Source of the DNA: CAZXPA01 sp964642485
GTDB lineage: Bacteria > Patescibacteriota > Patescibacteriia > UBA2591 > UBA6264
Assembly: GCA_964642485.1 (NCBI GenBank)
Contig: CAZXPA010000020.1
Location: forward strand, 1 to 12,714
Direction: 5' to 3'
Length of the DNA stretch: 12,714 nt
The translations under genes and the position numbers were made by a program. Under the pieces are notes generated by a model. That model worked only from the letters and a program-made list of their open reading frames with translations. It was not told the origin of the DNA and did no database searches. Shown one piece after another: positions 1 to 8,151 of this stretch (the stretch's first letter is position 1; the number at the start of each line of letters is the position of its first letter).

Positions 1-430
1 ACTACCGAATCACCTACACTTTTTTGTCGAAGTAAATAAAGTTTCTATTTCTAGGATTATGCATTATATTAATAGTTGTTATGTTGGATATTTTAATCGG
101 AGATATAAACGTAGTGGTCATTTATTTCAAGACAGATTTTATAGCAGTTTAATAAACACAGAATCTTATTTTTGGACAGTTAGTGCTTATATTGATCTTA
201 ATGCTGTTAGAGCGGGGTTAGTAAGGCGACCAGAATACTATCGTTGGAGTAGTTATCAGTTTTATTTTCAAAAAGATTATACAGATGACTTAATAGATCG
301 CGATCGTTTTTTGAGGTTTGGCGGAGAAGGACCAATAGAAGAACTTTGTCAGGATTATTTAAGATTTGTTAAACAAGAATCAAAAAAAGAAAAACGCCCG
401 AAATTTATTAAAAGCGAAAAATTTATTTAA
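1..430 (+). CDS. REP-associated tyrosine transposase (RAYT, Y1/HUH family), 5' end missing
   Basis: The reading frame is open from base 2 to the TAA at 428-430, so the gene begins upstream of the window; the ATG at 59 is internal. The first visible residues are LPNHLHFF, the HUH metal-binding signature (two His separated by one hydrophobic residue) usually seen as MPNHxH in this family. Downstream, GHLFQDRFYSS and YIDLNAVRAGLV followed by RWSSY are the conserved blocks of the REP-associated branch of IS200-like Y1 transposases. The Tyr of YIDLN is the likely nucleophile, inferred from family alignment memory. Such enzymes cut and join single-stranded DNA at short palindromes. Roughly the first quarter to third of the protein is missing. 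A plausible cognate palindrome lies about 80 bases downstream. The family is clear; whether the enzyme is active is unknown. Confidence 0.88.
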   Translation, partial: LPNHLHFFVEVNKVSISRIMHYINSCYVGYFNRRYKRSGHLFQDRFYSSLINTESYFWTVSAYIDLNAVRAGLVRRPEYYRWSSYQFYFQKDYTDDLIDRDRFLRFGGEGPIEELCQDYLRFVKQESKKEKRPKFIKSEKFI

Positions 431-465
431 ATTTAATCAGAAACGTTTTAAATTTGAAGAATCGC

Positions 466-496
466 TCTATAACCTGCTTAAATAAAGCTTTATAGA
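466..496. repeat. Interrupted hairpin downstream of the transposase gene
   Basis: TCTATAA (466-472) pairs with TTATAGA (490-496), and GCTT (476-479) with AAGC (485-488) inside it, leaving a 3-nt bulge on one side and 1 nt on the other. It may be a 3' structure of the transposase unit. No clear T tract follows, so it is not called a terminator. In an AT-rich region a 7+4 bp stem could arise by chance. Confidence 0.3.
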
Positions 497-508
497 ACAT
501 CTTTAAAA

Positions 509-525
509 GGGGTCAAACCCCCTAA
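509..525. repeat. REP-like palindrome, copy 1
   Basis: Reads GGGGTC-AAA-CCCCC-TAA, forming a GGGG/CCCC stem. The same 17-base design, differing only in the three central bases, recurs in the same orientation at 9533-9549. It lies 78 bases after the transposase stop and 9 bases before the first glycosyltransferase start. Short G/C-rich palindromes near RAYT genes are typical targets of these enzymes; that this one is a target is inferred. The 104-base gap at 431-534 holds only this element, the hairpin at 466-496 and no convincing promoter. Confidence 0.6.
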
Positions 526-534
526 TGATTAAAA

Positions 535-1514
535 ATGAAACTTTCAATTATTATCCCAAATTGGAATGGTAAAAAATTTCTTAAGTCGTGTCTGGACAGT
601 TTAAAGGCCCAGACCCTTCAGGATTTCGATATCTGGCTAATAGATAATGGATCAACTGACGGATCAAAAGGTTTTATTAAAAAAAATTATCCAGAAATAA
701 AGATAATTGAGTTTTCGACCAACCAGGGATTTGCTAAAGCAGTTAACGCTGGTATTAAAAATTCAAAAGGAGAATATATAGTTATTTTAAATAATGACAC
801 AATTGCCGACTTTAAATATTTAGAAGAGTTAGTTAAAAATATGGAGGCCAATCAAGAAATCGGTTCAGCCTGTGGTAAAATATTATTTCAGAACCAGCCA
901 AGAATAATTAATGATATTGGTGACGGTCTTTGTTTTTACGGCATTGCTTTTCAGAGGGGTTCTGGGGCCGAGGATAAAGGGCAGTATATCAACCTGAAGA
1001 AATTTTTAGCGCCTGTGCAACGGCGGCTATTTATCGGCGGTCCATGTTAGAAGAAATCGGGTTTTTTGACGGGGATTTTTTTGCTTATATAGAGGACGTT
1101 GATCTGGGTTTCCGGGCCCAGCTAATGGGCTATAAATGTCTTTATATTCCTTCAGCTATTGTCTATCACTTTGGTCAAGGAACCAGCCGAAGAATAAAAA
1201 ATTTCACTCGCTTTTTCATTTTAAGAAACCACATTTACCTGATTATTAAAAATCTGCCGACTAAATTAGTCCTTAAAAATTTACATAAATTATTTGTTGG
1301 CCTTATACTTAGAAATTTTTTTATTGGAGTAAAACGTCGTTGCCCTTTTTTAATTGCTAAAATTTATTTGGATGTTTTGAAAAATTTGCCAAAATTGTTA
1401 GTTAAAAGAAGGAAAATTCAAAAGACCCGAAAGGTCTCTACAAAATATCTTGAAAGTATTATTTCTCATAAATATCCCTTTTCTATTAAAAAATCACTTA
1501 GGAAATTATCTTAA
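535..1514 (+). pseudogene. GT2 glycosyltransferase (rhamnosyltransferase/WbbL-like), frameshifted
   Basis: A family 2 glycosyltransferase that would transfer a sugar from a nucleotide sugar to a growing glycan at the inner membrane face. The first part (535 onward) shows the GT-A start SIIIPNWNG, the IDNGSTDGS nucleotide-binding strand and an N86-N87-D88 metal-binding motif. The second part carries ACATAAIYRRSMLEEIGFFD and FFAYIEDVDLGFRAQ, the conserved acceptor-side block of this family. The halves lie in different frames: the first hits a stop at 1048-1050, while the second frame is open from before 1000. Adding one T to the T5 run at 1003-1007 restores a continuous protein of about 326 residues (KKFFSACATAAIYRRSML), normal for the family. 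It is followed 4 bases later by wzm. Genuine decay and a sequencing error are both possible. Confidence 0.85.
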
Positions 1515-1518
1515 AAAG

Positions 1519-2293
1519 ATGAAGATTTTAAAACAAGCATTTGATTATAGAGGCTTGCTTTATAATTTAGTACTTAAAGAATTAAAAGCTCGCTATCGAG
1601 TAGCTGGATTAGGTTTTCTTTGGGCAATACTTAACCCGCTTTTAATGATGGCGGTTTTGAGTGTTGTTTTTATTTTGTTTTTAAAAATTAAAATAGAAAA
1701 TTATCCCATTTTTGTTTTAGCCGGCCTTTTACCCTGGATTTTTTTTTCATTCTTCTTTATCAGCCGCGACCACATCTTTTGTTGACAATGGCAATTTACT
1801 TAAAAAAATATATTTTCCCAGGGCTCTTTTGCCGATTTCAATTATTTTGGCTGACCTAATCAACCTGTTCTTTTCTTTAATTGTTTTTTTTGTTTTTTTA
1901 TTGATTTTTAAAATAAATTTTACTTGGCTGATTTTGTTTTTTCCGATTGTTATTTTTGTCCAGATTTTATTAATGGTTAGCTTAACACTGATTACCTCGG
2001 TTTTAAATGCCTATTGGCGGGATGTAAAATACATAGTTAATGCCTTGCTTTTAATTTGGTTTTACTTGACACCGGTTATTTATCCCCTCTCATTTATTCC
2101 CAAAGAAATAACTCGTTTTTATTTTTTAAATCCATTAGCGGGCATTATTACTGCTTTTCGAGACTCTTTGCTTTATGGACATCTTTCTAGCCCAGAAAGT
2201 TTTCTGATTTCTTTAATTATTTCTTTAATTTTATTCTTCTTAAGTATTTTTATTTTTCAAAAATACAAAGATAATATCGCTGACGTGGTATGA
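1519..2293 (+). pseudogene. wzm: Polysaccharide ABC-2 exporter permease Wzm, frameshifted at a T9 run
   Basis: Membrane subunit of an ABC exporter that moves lipid-linked polysaccharide out of the cytoplasm. The ATG at 1519 is chosen because it starts 4 bases after the preceding stop and gives the family's normal N-terminus (KELKARYRVAGLGFLWAILNPLLMM). Frame 1 continues through LAGLLPWIFF and then dies at 1785. The proper continuation (SSLSAATTSFVDNGNLLKKIYFPRA, then several hydrophobic segments to the stop at 2293) is in the next frame. Removing one T from the T9 run at 1739-1747 joins them into about 257 residues, typical for Wzm, with around six membrane segments. The stop overlaps the wzt start (ATGA), consistent with translational coupling. 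The T9 run is a plausible slippage site. Function is confident; whether the gene is off permanently is not. Confidence 0.87.
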
Positions 2294-3498
2294 AGGTTGT
2301 TGAAGTAAAAAATCTAAATAAAAAATATCAAGCTCGTCTTGAGCATTCTTCAATTATTCAAGACACCTTTTTGAAGTTAACTGGTCGACTTAAGAAAAAG
2401 GAACAGTGGGCTCTAAGAGATATAAATTTAGCTGTTGAGCCGGGCGAAAGCCTGGGTGTAATTGGAGAAAATGGATCTGGTAAAACCACTCTTTTAAAAG
2501 TCTTGGCTGGCGTGACCCATCCTACTTCTGGCCAGGTTAAAATCAGGGGCAGGGTTTGCCCGATGATTGAATTGACGGCTGGTTTCCACCCTCACTTAAC
2601 TGGTCGAGAAAATGTATATTTAAGCGGCGCCATATTAGGCATTAAAAGGCAGGAAGTTGATCGTACTCTTCCTGAGATTGTTAGCTTTGCTGAAATGGAA
2701 GATTTTATTGATTTGCCGACCAGAATTTATTCATCCGGCATGCTCTTACGGCTTGGTTTTGCTATTGTCGTTCAAACAGAATCAGACATCTTTTTAATTG
2801 ACGAGGTGCTGGCTGTTGGGGACATATCTTTTTAACAAAAATGTTTAGCCAAGTTGCGGGAACTTCAAAGGGAAAAGAAGACAATTATTTTTGTTTCTCA
2901 TGATCTAATGGCTTTAACCGGAATATGCTCTAAAGGAATTTTACTCAAAGACGGCAAATTGGTTAAATCTGGCAAAATGGGAGAGGTAATCAGCGCCTAC
3001 CAGGATCTTTTAATTGTTAGTCGCCCAGAGAAGAAGGTCGGGGTTAAGAGAGAGATTAGACGTTTCGGCACTGGTCAAGCCGAAATTATTAACGTAAAGC
3101 TTTTTGATGAGCAAGGACGAGAAAAAAATTGTTTTGTTAGCGGACAAAAAACAAAACTTATTTTCAAAGTTAGATTTAATAAAGGTGTTAAAAATCCTCT
3201 TTTCAGTTTTACGCTTGTTAATCAATCTGGGGAGAGAATTTATGCCACTAATACCACCTGGTTGGGCCATCAACCAGAACAATATTTTAATAAAGGTGAA
3301 CAAGCAGAAATTAGTTTTGCCCAAGATCTGTCTTTACCCCCAGGGAAGTATATTATTCGTTTAACTGTGGCCGATTCAACCGGCAGAGTAATCTTTGATT
3401 GGTTAAAACGGGCCTACGAATTTGAGATTCTTGAACCAGGTACTTTTATGGGGGTGCTTAATCTCCAATCTAAAGCGACTATTAAAAAATTATCATAA
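2290..3498 (+). pseudogene. wzt: Polysaccharide ABC exporter ATPase Wzt with C-terminal glycan-binding domain, interrupted by an in-frame TAA
   Basis: ATPase partner of Wzm. Visible motifs in order: Walker A GENGSGKTTLLK, signature YSSGMLLRLGFAI (the variant usual in O-antigen and teichoic acid exporters), Walker B FLIDEVLAVGD, then H-loop IIFVSHDL, and from about residue 260 a beta-rich C-terminal domain of the Wzt_C type (TNTTWLGHQPEQYF, LSLPPGKYIIRLTV), which in known systems recognises the terminal modification of the chain. A TAA at 2833-2835 (codon 182) falls between Walker B/D-loop and H-loop: GDISF-stop-QKCLAKLREL, where relatives read Gln. The frame stays open on both sides, so one CAA to TAA change explains it. 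If read through, the protein is 402 residues. The truncated 181-residue product lacks the H-loop and the binding domain and should not work. The stop is unlikely to be a homopolymer error. Confidence 0.9.
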
Positions 3499-3539
3499 CA
3501 TACTTTTAGCCACAGGTTTTAGGAAGAATTAGAAAAATA

Positions 3540-4355
3540 ATGAAGAAGAATAATTTCAAAATAGATTTTATTGGTATCGGGGCGCAGAGATGTGCTAGCA
3601 CCTGGATATCCCAGTGTTTAAAAGAACATCCTCAAATATGTTTTTCTCTAAAAAAAGAGGTCTCATTTTTCAACGAAGAAAAAGACTTAGAGTATTATAA
3701 ATCATATTTTAATCATTGTTCTAGCAAGAACATAAAGGGAGAATTTTCTCCACAATATATGCATCCCGAGTATGCTTCTATAGAAAAAACAGCTAAGAAA
3801 ATAAAAAGATTTTTCCCTGAGACAAAGCTGATAGTATGCCTTAGGAATCCTCTCAAAAGAGCATATTCTCAATATTTCTTAGAGAGATCGCCCGGTGAGA
3901 GATTTTTGCCCCCTACGTTTCCTTCTACGTTTGAAGAATTTGTTTCGAAAAATTTCCATAATTGTGTTAAGGCAGGATTTTACCATACAATATTAAAGCC
4001 TTATTTAGATTTATTCCCCAGGGAAAATATATTAATTCTTATTTACGAAGATATTAAAAGAGGCCCTCTTAAATTTATACAAAGCATTTACAACTTTTTA
4101 GAAATAGACCCTGATTTTATTCCTCCTAGCCTTAATCGAAATTTTGCCTTTCCGCCAAAACAAAAATTTATATTTTACTTCACAGACAGATTAAGAAAAT
4201 ATCTTGAAAGACATTATTCAATGCCGCTTAGTAGACCGTCTGTCCCTTATCCGCCGATGGAATTAGAAACCAGAGAACATCTCCAAAAGGTCTATAAAGA
4301 TGAGATTAGAGATTTAGAAAAATTAATGAAAAGAGATTTAAGTTTTTGGAAATGA
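3540..4355 (+). CDS. PAPS-dependent sulfotransferase
   Basis: Likely transfers sulfate from PAPS to a hydroxyl of the glycan or its lipid carrier. The N-terminus has the 5'-phosphosulfate loop GIGAQRCASTWI (about 12-23), followed by LKEHPQICFSLKKEVSFFNE, a block usual in bacterial Sulfotransfer_1-type enzymes. The 3'-phosphate-binding strand is IVCLRNPLKRAYSQY (98-112), with the expected Arg102 and Ser110. At 271 residues it is a normal full-length domain and intact. No signal peptide is seen, so it is cytosolic or membrane-peripheral. It starts 41 bases after wzt; AGGAAG at 3521-3526 is a possible but distant ribosome site. Context suggests a tailoring enzyme for the exported polysaccharide. 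The acceptor is unknown. Confidence 0.82.
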   Translation: MKKNNFKIDFIGIGAQRCASTWISQCLKEHPQICFSLKKEVSFFNEEKDLEYYKSYFNHCSSKNIKGEFSPQYMHPEYASIEKTAKKIKRFFPETKLIVCLRNPLKRAYSQYFLERSPGERFLPPTFPSTFEEFVSKNFHNCVKAGFYHTILKPYLDLFPRENILILIYEDIKRGPLKFIQSIYNFLEIDPDFIPPSLNRNFAFPPKQKFIFYFTDRLRKYLERHYSMPLSRPSVPYPPMELETREHLQKVYKDEIRDLEKLMKRDLSFWK

Positions 4356-4380
4356 ATTATGGAAATAGTTTAAAAATTTT

Positions 4381-5172
4381 ATGACTAATAAATTTATTGA
4401 AAGAGTGGATCCAAAAGATCCAAAACAACACCAACTTTATATTGAGCATTTGGCTAGGTATGTTTTTGTTGAAAAATATATTAATTCAAAGGACCTAATT
4501 TTATTGGATGCTGGCTGCGGTAATGGTTACGGGACGAAGCGGTTATCTGAGACGGGCATAAAAAGAGCGATTGGCATAGATAATTCCTCCCAGGCTATAG
4601 ATTATGCCCGAAAACATTATCAAAGAAAAAATTTAGAATTCAAAAAAATGGATTGTCTTAAATTAGAATTTCCTGACCAAAGTTTTGATTTAATTATTGC
4701 TTTTGAACTAATTGAACACCTTAAAAATCCGGCGGCTTTTTTAAAACAAGCAAAAAGGGTTTTAAAAGACAAAGGAATAGCCATTATCTCTACCCCCAAC
4801 AAAAACATTGTTTCACCTAATTCAGGAATTCCCGAGAATCCTTTTCATCAACGTGAATTTAGTTTTTCTGAATTTAAATATTTGCTTAAGGATTATTTTT
4901 CAAAAATAACATTTTTTAGCCAAGATATTAGTACTAAACATCTTGAGGCAGAGCACTATTATCAGCAGCTCCAGCAACAAATAAATTTTATACAAACCTC
5001 TTTAATTCAGGGCGCCCCTTTTTGGAAGAAAAAAAGAACAGAAAAAGAAATTAATCTGTTTAAAAAAAAGATTGGTCCAATTAAGAGCCCCCGGATAAAC
5101 CTTAAGGATATAATCATTGAACCCCATAATTTAGATAATGCTTATATATTTATTGCCGTAGCCAAAAAGTAA
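4381..5172 (+). CDS. Class I SAM-dependent methyltransferase
   Basis: Rossmann-fold methyltransferase of the Methyltransf_11/25 kind. Motif I is LLDAGCGNGYG (41-51), the acidic residue at the end of strand 2 is Asp67 in GIDNSS, and FDLIIAFELIEHL (102-114) is the motif IV/post-motif region. IISTPNKN gives the usual Pro-containing motif after strand 5. The C-terminal part (about 170-263) is less typical and may bind the substrate. Full length is 263 residues and intact. It starts 25 bases after the sulfotransferase stop with the SD-less leader TAAAAATTTT directly before ATG, and ends 6 bases before the radical SAM gene. By context it probably methylates a sugar or the chain end. O-, N- or C-methylation cannot be told from sequence. 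Confidence 0.85.
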   Translation: MTNKFIERVDPKDPKQHQLYIEHLARYVFVEKYINSKDLILLDAGCGNGYGTKRLSETGIKRAIGIDNSSQAIDYARKHYQRKNLEFKKMDCLKLEFPDQSFDLIIAFELIEHLKNPAAFLKQAKRVLKDKGIAIISTPNKNIVSPNSGIPENPFHQREFSFSEFKYLLKDYFSKITFFSQDISTKHLEAEHYYQQLQQQINFIQTSLIQGAPFWKKKRTEKEINLFKKKIGPIKSPRINLKDIIIEPHNLDNAYIFIAVAKK

Positions 5173-5178
5173 TTATTT

Positions 5179-6590
5179 ATGTCTAGACTTAAAACAATTT
5201 TAGTTCACGCCAGTATTAGTCAGTGCGGGTTTAATAGTTTTGGTCAGGGAGATGAAGGGAGCTGGATTAATCATGGACTTTGTTCCATCAGCGCTTTTGC
5301 TAAAAGCAAGGGCTTTGACATTGATTTAATAGATTTGCGTCGATTAAAGGGCTGGACCGGATTTAAAAAAAAGATAATACAAAAAAAGCCTGAGGTTGTT
5401 GGATTTAGCATGATGAGTGTAGATTATGATTATGTGATGAAATGTATTGATTTGATTAAACAGGTGAATGAGAAAATTATTGTTATTGTTGGTGGCCCTC
5501 ATCCCACTCTAATGACCGAGGAAGTAGCTGCAAATTCTAAGATTGATTATATTATTCTTGGCGAAGGAGAAATTAGTTTTACTAATTTACTCAAAAAACT
5601 TGGTCAAGGGAACAAAGAAAAAAGAATTATTCAGGGCCTTAAACCAGAATTAGACCAATTACCTTTTATTGACCGGGATTTTTACAAAGGAAAAGAAGAG
5701 CCGATTGTTGATTCTTTGCCCCGGCCCTTTGTCACCATTATTGCCAGTCGCGGTTGTATTTATAATTGTAGTTTTTGTCAGCCAGCTGAGAGAATTATAT
5801 TTGGTCCAAAAGTTCGCCGCCGCAGCGTTGATAATGTTATTAAAGAATTAAGAATTTTAAGACATAGATATAAATTTCGCAGCTTAATGATTCATGACGA
5901 TTGTTTAACCGAAGACCAGGATTGGGTTAGAGAATTTTGTCAAAAGTATCAAGAGAATGGATTTAAACAACCTTTTGTTTGCCAGAGCCGAGCTGATATT
6001 ATTTGTCGGCATCAAGAAATGATTAAAAAAATGCGCCAGGCAGGATTGGTAATGTTTATTATTGGTTTTGAAAGCGGCAGTCAAAGAGTTTTGAATTTTT
6101 TAAGAAAAGGAACAACTGTAGCCCAGAATTATAAGTCAGCGGAGATTTGTCGAAAATACAACATTAAGATCTGGGCAAACTATATGTTGGGCATACCCAC
6201 AGAAACAAAACAAGAGGCCATGGCTACGGTGGAAATGATTAAAAAAATAAAACCCGACCATTATAGCCCGGCCTTTTTACTCCTCACCCTGGCAGCGACC
6301 TTTACCAATATTGTTTAAAAAATGACCTTTCTTTAATTAAGAGCCATGATCAGTTTAGAAGAAACCCTCATGGAGAAAAAATTAAAGGCATTGACTACAA
6401 ATTTTTGAGTAAGGTTCTGCGAGAATCAATGGGCCTTTTAGGAAAAGAGGACAGTTTTAAAAATAAATGTATTAGCTTTTTATTAAAAAGTAAAGCTGTT
6501 CTTTTTTTCAAGAAACAGATAAAAAAAGTCTCTGGGGGGAGGAAGGTAATAAAGTTTATTAAAAGATTACTCAAATATGGGCAAGTTTGA
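5179..6590 (+). pseudogene. B12-binding radical SAM protein, frameshifted near the C-terminus
   Basis: Cobalamin-dependent radical SAM enzyme of the kind that can methylate unactivated carbons or rearrange substrates. Residues 1 to about 150 form a B12-binding Rossmann domain (VVGFSMMSVDYD, IVIVGGPHPTLMTEE, YIILGEGE). The radical SAM core follows, with RGCIYNCSFC giving Cys193, Cys197 and Cys200 for the 4Fe-4S cluster, then IGFESGSQRVL and MLGIPTE, typical core strands. The frame ends early at 6316-6318 in a non-family tail (LLLTLAATFTNIV). The frame one base back reads FTPHPGSDLYQYCLKNDL and runs to TGA 6588-6590. Adding one T to the T5 run at 6274-6278 restores PAFFTPHPGSDLY, the expected motif, and a 470-residue protein. 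The stop overlaps the next gene start by 14 bases. The catalytic core is intact, so partial activity is conceivable. Confidence 0.85.
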
Positions 6591-7485
6591 AACAACAATA
6601 ATTATTTTAACTAAAAATGCCGAGCAGAGCATTAAGAGAAGTCTCCCGGTTATATTTAGGCAGAAAATTAAAAGTTTGCCGGAAATTATTATTCTTGATA
6701 ACAATTCAACTGATAAAACATTGGAAATAATTAAAATGTTTCCCCAAATCAAATTGATTCAATCGCAAGAATTTAATCATGGCCGAACAAGAAACATCGG
6801 CGCCAGGTTAGCCCAGGGCAAATATTTAGTTTTTCTAAATGGAGATGCTTTGCCAAAAGACGAGTATTGGTTAGCCAGGCTTTTAGAAAATTTTGAAAAA
6901 GATCAGCGCCTGGCCGGCGTTTATAGTCGGCATTTACCAAAAAAGGGCTGCCATCTTTACCTGGCCATAGAATTACTCCGGAGCCTGGGTCCATTAAAGA
7001 GAATTCAGAAATTAACAGATATCTCAAAACAGGATTTGCAAAATCATATTATGGATTTAATCCGTTTTTCTACAGTTAGCTGTGCTATTAAAAAGCAGGT
7101 TTGGCAAAAATTTCCTTTTAATGAAAATTTGAGTTTAGCCGAAGACCAAGATTGGTCAAAAAGAGTTCTGGAAGATGGTTATAGTATTGTTTACGAGCCA
7201 GCTTCAATGGTTTTTCATTCCCACAATTACACTTTAAGGCAAAAATTCAAATATCACGCTCAATGTAGCCAAGTATTTAATTTGATTTTAGGCAGAAAAA
7301 AATCATCTGCCGCTCTCCTTTGGCGGGTTTTACTTTTTCCTGTTTCTATTCTTACTGAAATTGCTTGGCAGACAAATTATGCCAGGAAAAGAAATTATCG
7401 ACTAGGTCAAATTTTAAAACAAGGGCTAATTACCATTCTCTTGCGCTTAGCCGCCCTTTTGGGGGACATCTGGGGGAATAAATGA
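6577..7485 (+). CDS. GT2 family glycosyltransferase (rhamnosyltransferase-like)
   Basis: GT-A fold glycosyltransferase. It shows TTIIILTKNAE (6-16), the nucleotide-binding IILDNNSTDKT (38-48), the NHGRTRNIGA block (67-76) common in rhamnosyltransferase-like GT2 enzymes, the metal-binding NGD (88-90) and EDQDWSKRVL (189-198), in which the acidic residues supply the likely catalytic base. A hydrophobic stretch near the C-terminus (about 247-262) may associate with the membrane. At 302 residues it is intact and of normal length. Its ATG lies inside the last codons of the frame-corrected radical SAM gene (14-base overlap), supporting both that frame correction and co-translation. The sugar donor cannot be fixed from sequence. 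Confidence 0.87.
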   Translation: MGKFETTIIILTKNAEQSIKRSLPVIFRQKIKSLPEIIILDNNSTDKTLEIIKMFPQIKLIQSQEFNHGRTRNIGARLAQGKYLVFLNGDALPKDEYWLARLLENFEKDQRLAGVYSRHLPKKGCHLYLAIELLRSLGPLKRIQKLTDISKQDLQNHIMDLIRFSTVSCAIKKQVWQKFPFNENLSLAEDQDWSKRVLEDGYSIVYEPASMVFHSHNYTLRQKFKYHAQCSQVFNLILGRKKSSAALLWRVLLFPVSILTEIAWQTNYARKRNYRLGQILKQGLITILLRLAALLGDIWGNK

Positions 7486-7488
7486 GGT
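7484..7488 (+). promoter_or_regulatory. Shine-Dalgarno sequence GAGGT
   Basis: GAGGT lies 9 bases before the ATG at 7498 and overlaps the upstream stop codon (TGA 7483-7485). It is the clearest ribosome binding site in a window where most genes have only A/T-rich leaders, and it fixes this start. Confidence 0.6.
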
Positions 7489-7497
7489 AAAATTATT

Positions 7498-8151
7498 ATG
7501 CGTGAATCAATTAAACAGTTTGTAAAAATATGTGTTGAAACCCTGCCGATTGCTGAGCCTATCTATGAATTCGGCTCTCTTCAAGTGCCGGGGCAGGAAG
7601 GGTTTGCAGATCTGCGGCCGTTTTTCCCGGGCAGGAAATATGTTGGCGCTGATATACGAGAGGGCCCAGGGGTAGATGTAATTCTAAATCTCCACCACCT
7701 AAACCTTCCTTCGGAATCGGCGGGGACCGTTCTTATTCTTGATACACTTGAGCATGTGGAATTTTTAAGGAAGGCAATTAAAGAGACCCAGAGGATCCTT
7801 AGATCAGATGGAATTCTTATAATTAGTTCTGTGATGAATTTCCCCATACATGATTATCCAGATGACTACTGGCGCTTTACTCCCGAAGCATTTAAAAGCC
7901 TTCTCAAACCTTTTGCCTCATCATTTGTTGACTTTGCTGGAGAAAGTAATTTCCCTCATACGGTGATCGGCCTAGGTTTTAAAGGTTCAATATCAGAAAA
8001 TACCATGAACAAATTTACGAAAAGATTTGGACATTGGAAAAAGCATTGGAGTAATCCGCTGAGAAGTGACTGGAGAGCATTAATAAAGCTGATTATCCCG
8101 CCCATATTTTTGACTATCCGGCGAAAAATTCGAGCAGTTTTACCTTTTTAA
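7498..8151 (+). CDS. SAM-dependent methyltransferase (Methyltransf_11-like), GC-rich
   Basis: A 217-residue, intact methyltransferase with an atypical motif I: PIYEFGSLQVPGQEGFADLR (21-40) replaces the usual GxGxG, followed by YVGADIREGPGVDVILNL (about 48-65; Asp52 likely contacts the SAM ribose), LILDTLEHVE (79-88), and SSVMNFPIHDYPDDYWRFTP, a block typical of methyltransferases found in glycan clusters. The C-terminus is basic (TIRRKIRAV). Base use differs from its neighbours: a hand count of 7561-7740 gives about 52% G+C against about 32% for 8221-8400. That suggests it arrived by transfer separately from the rest. It has a good ribosome site and its TAA overlaps the next ATG by one base. 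It probably tailors the glycan; the substrate is unknown. Confidence 0.8.
   Translation: MRESIKQFVKICVETLPIAEPIYEFGSLQVPGQEGFADLRPFFPGRKYVGADIREGPGVDVILNLHHLNLPSESAGTVLILDTLEHVEFLRKAIKETQRILRSDGILIISSVMNFPIHDYPDDYWRFTPEAFKSLLKPFASSFVDFAGESNFPHTVIGLGFKGSISENTMNKFTKRFGHWKKHWSNPLRSDWRALIKLIIPPIFLTIRRKIRAVLPF

Noticed and set aside
454..483. Promoter upstream of the first GT2 (TTGAAG, 18 bases, TTAAAT)
   Set aside because: The -10 box matches at only four of six positions in AT-rich DNA; not strong enough to annotate.
999..1008. Programmed -1 frameshift site in the first GT2
   Set aside because: Neither G-AAA-TTT nor A-TTT-TTA fits the X-XXY-YYZ pattern, and no clear downstream stimulatory structure was seen.
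2290..2835. Genome-wide recoding of TAA as glutamine
   Set aside because: TAA ends several intact genes here at the expected place (for example 430, 5172, 8151, 9512, 12382).
3010..3324. Minus-strand open frame inside wzt
   Set aside because: It lies fully opposite the conserved Wzt C-terminal domain and shows no recognisable family. The other minus-strand frames in the window are likewise shadows.
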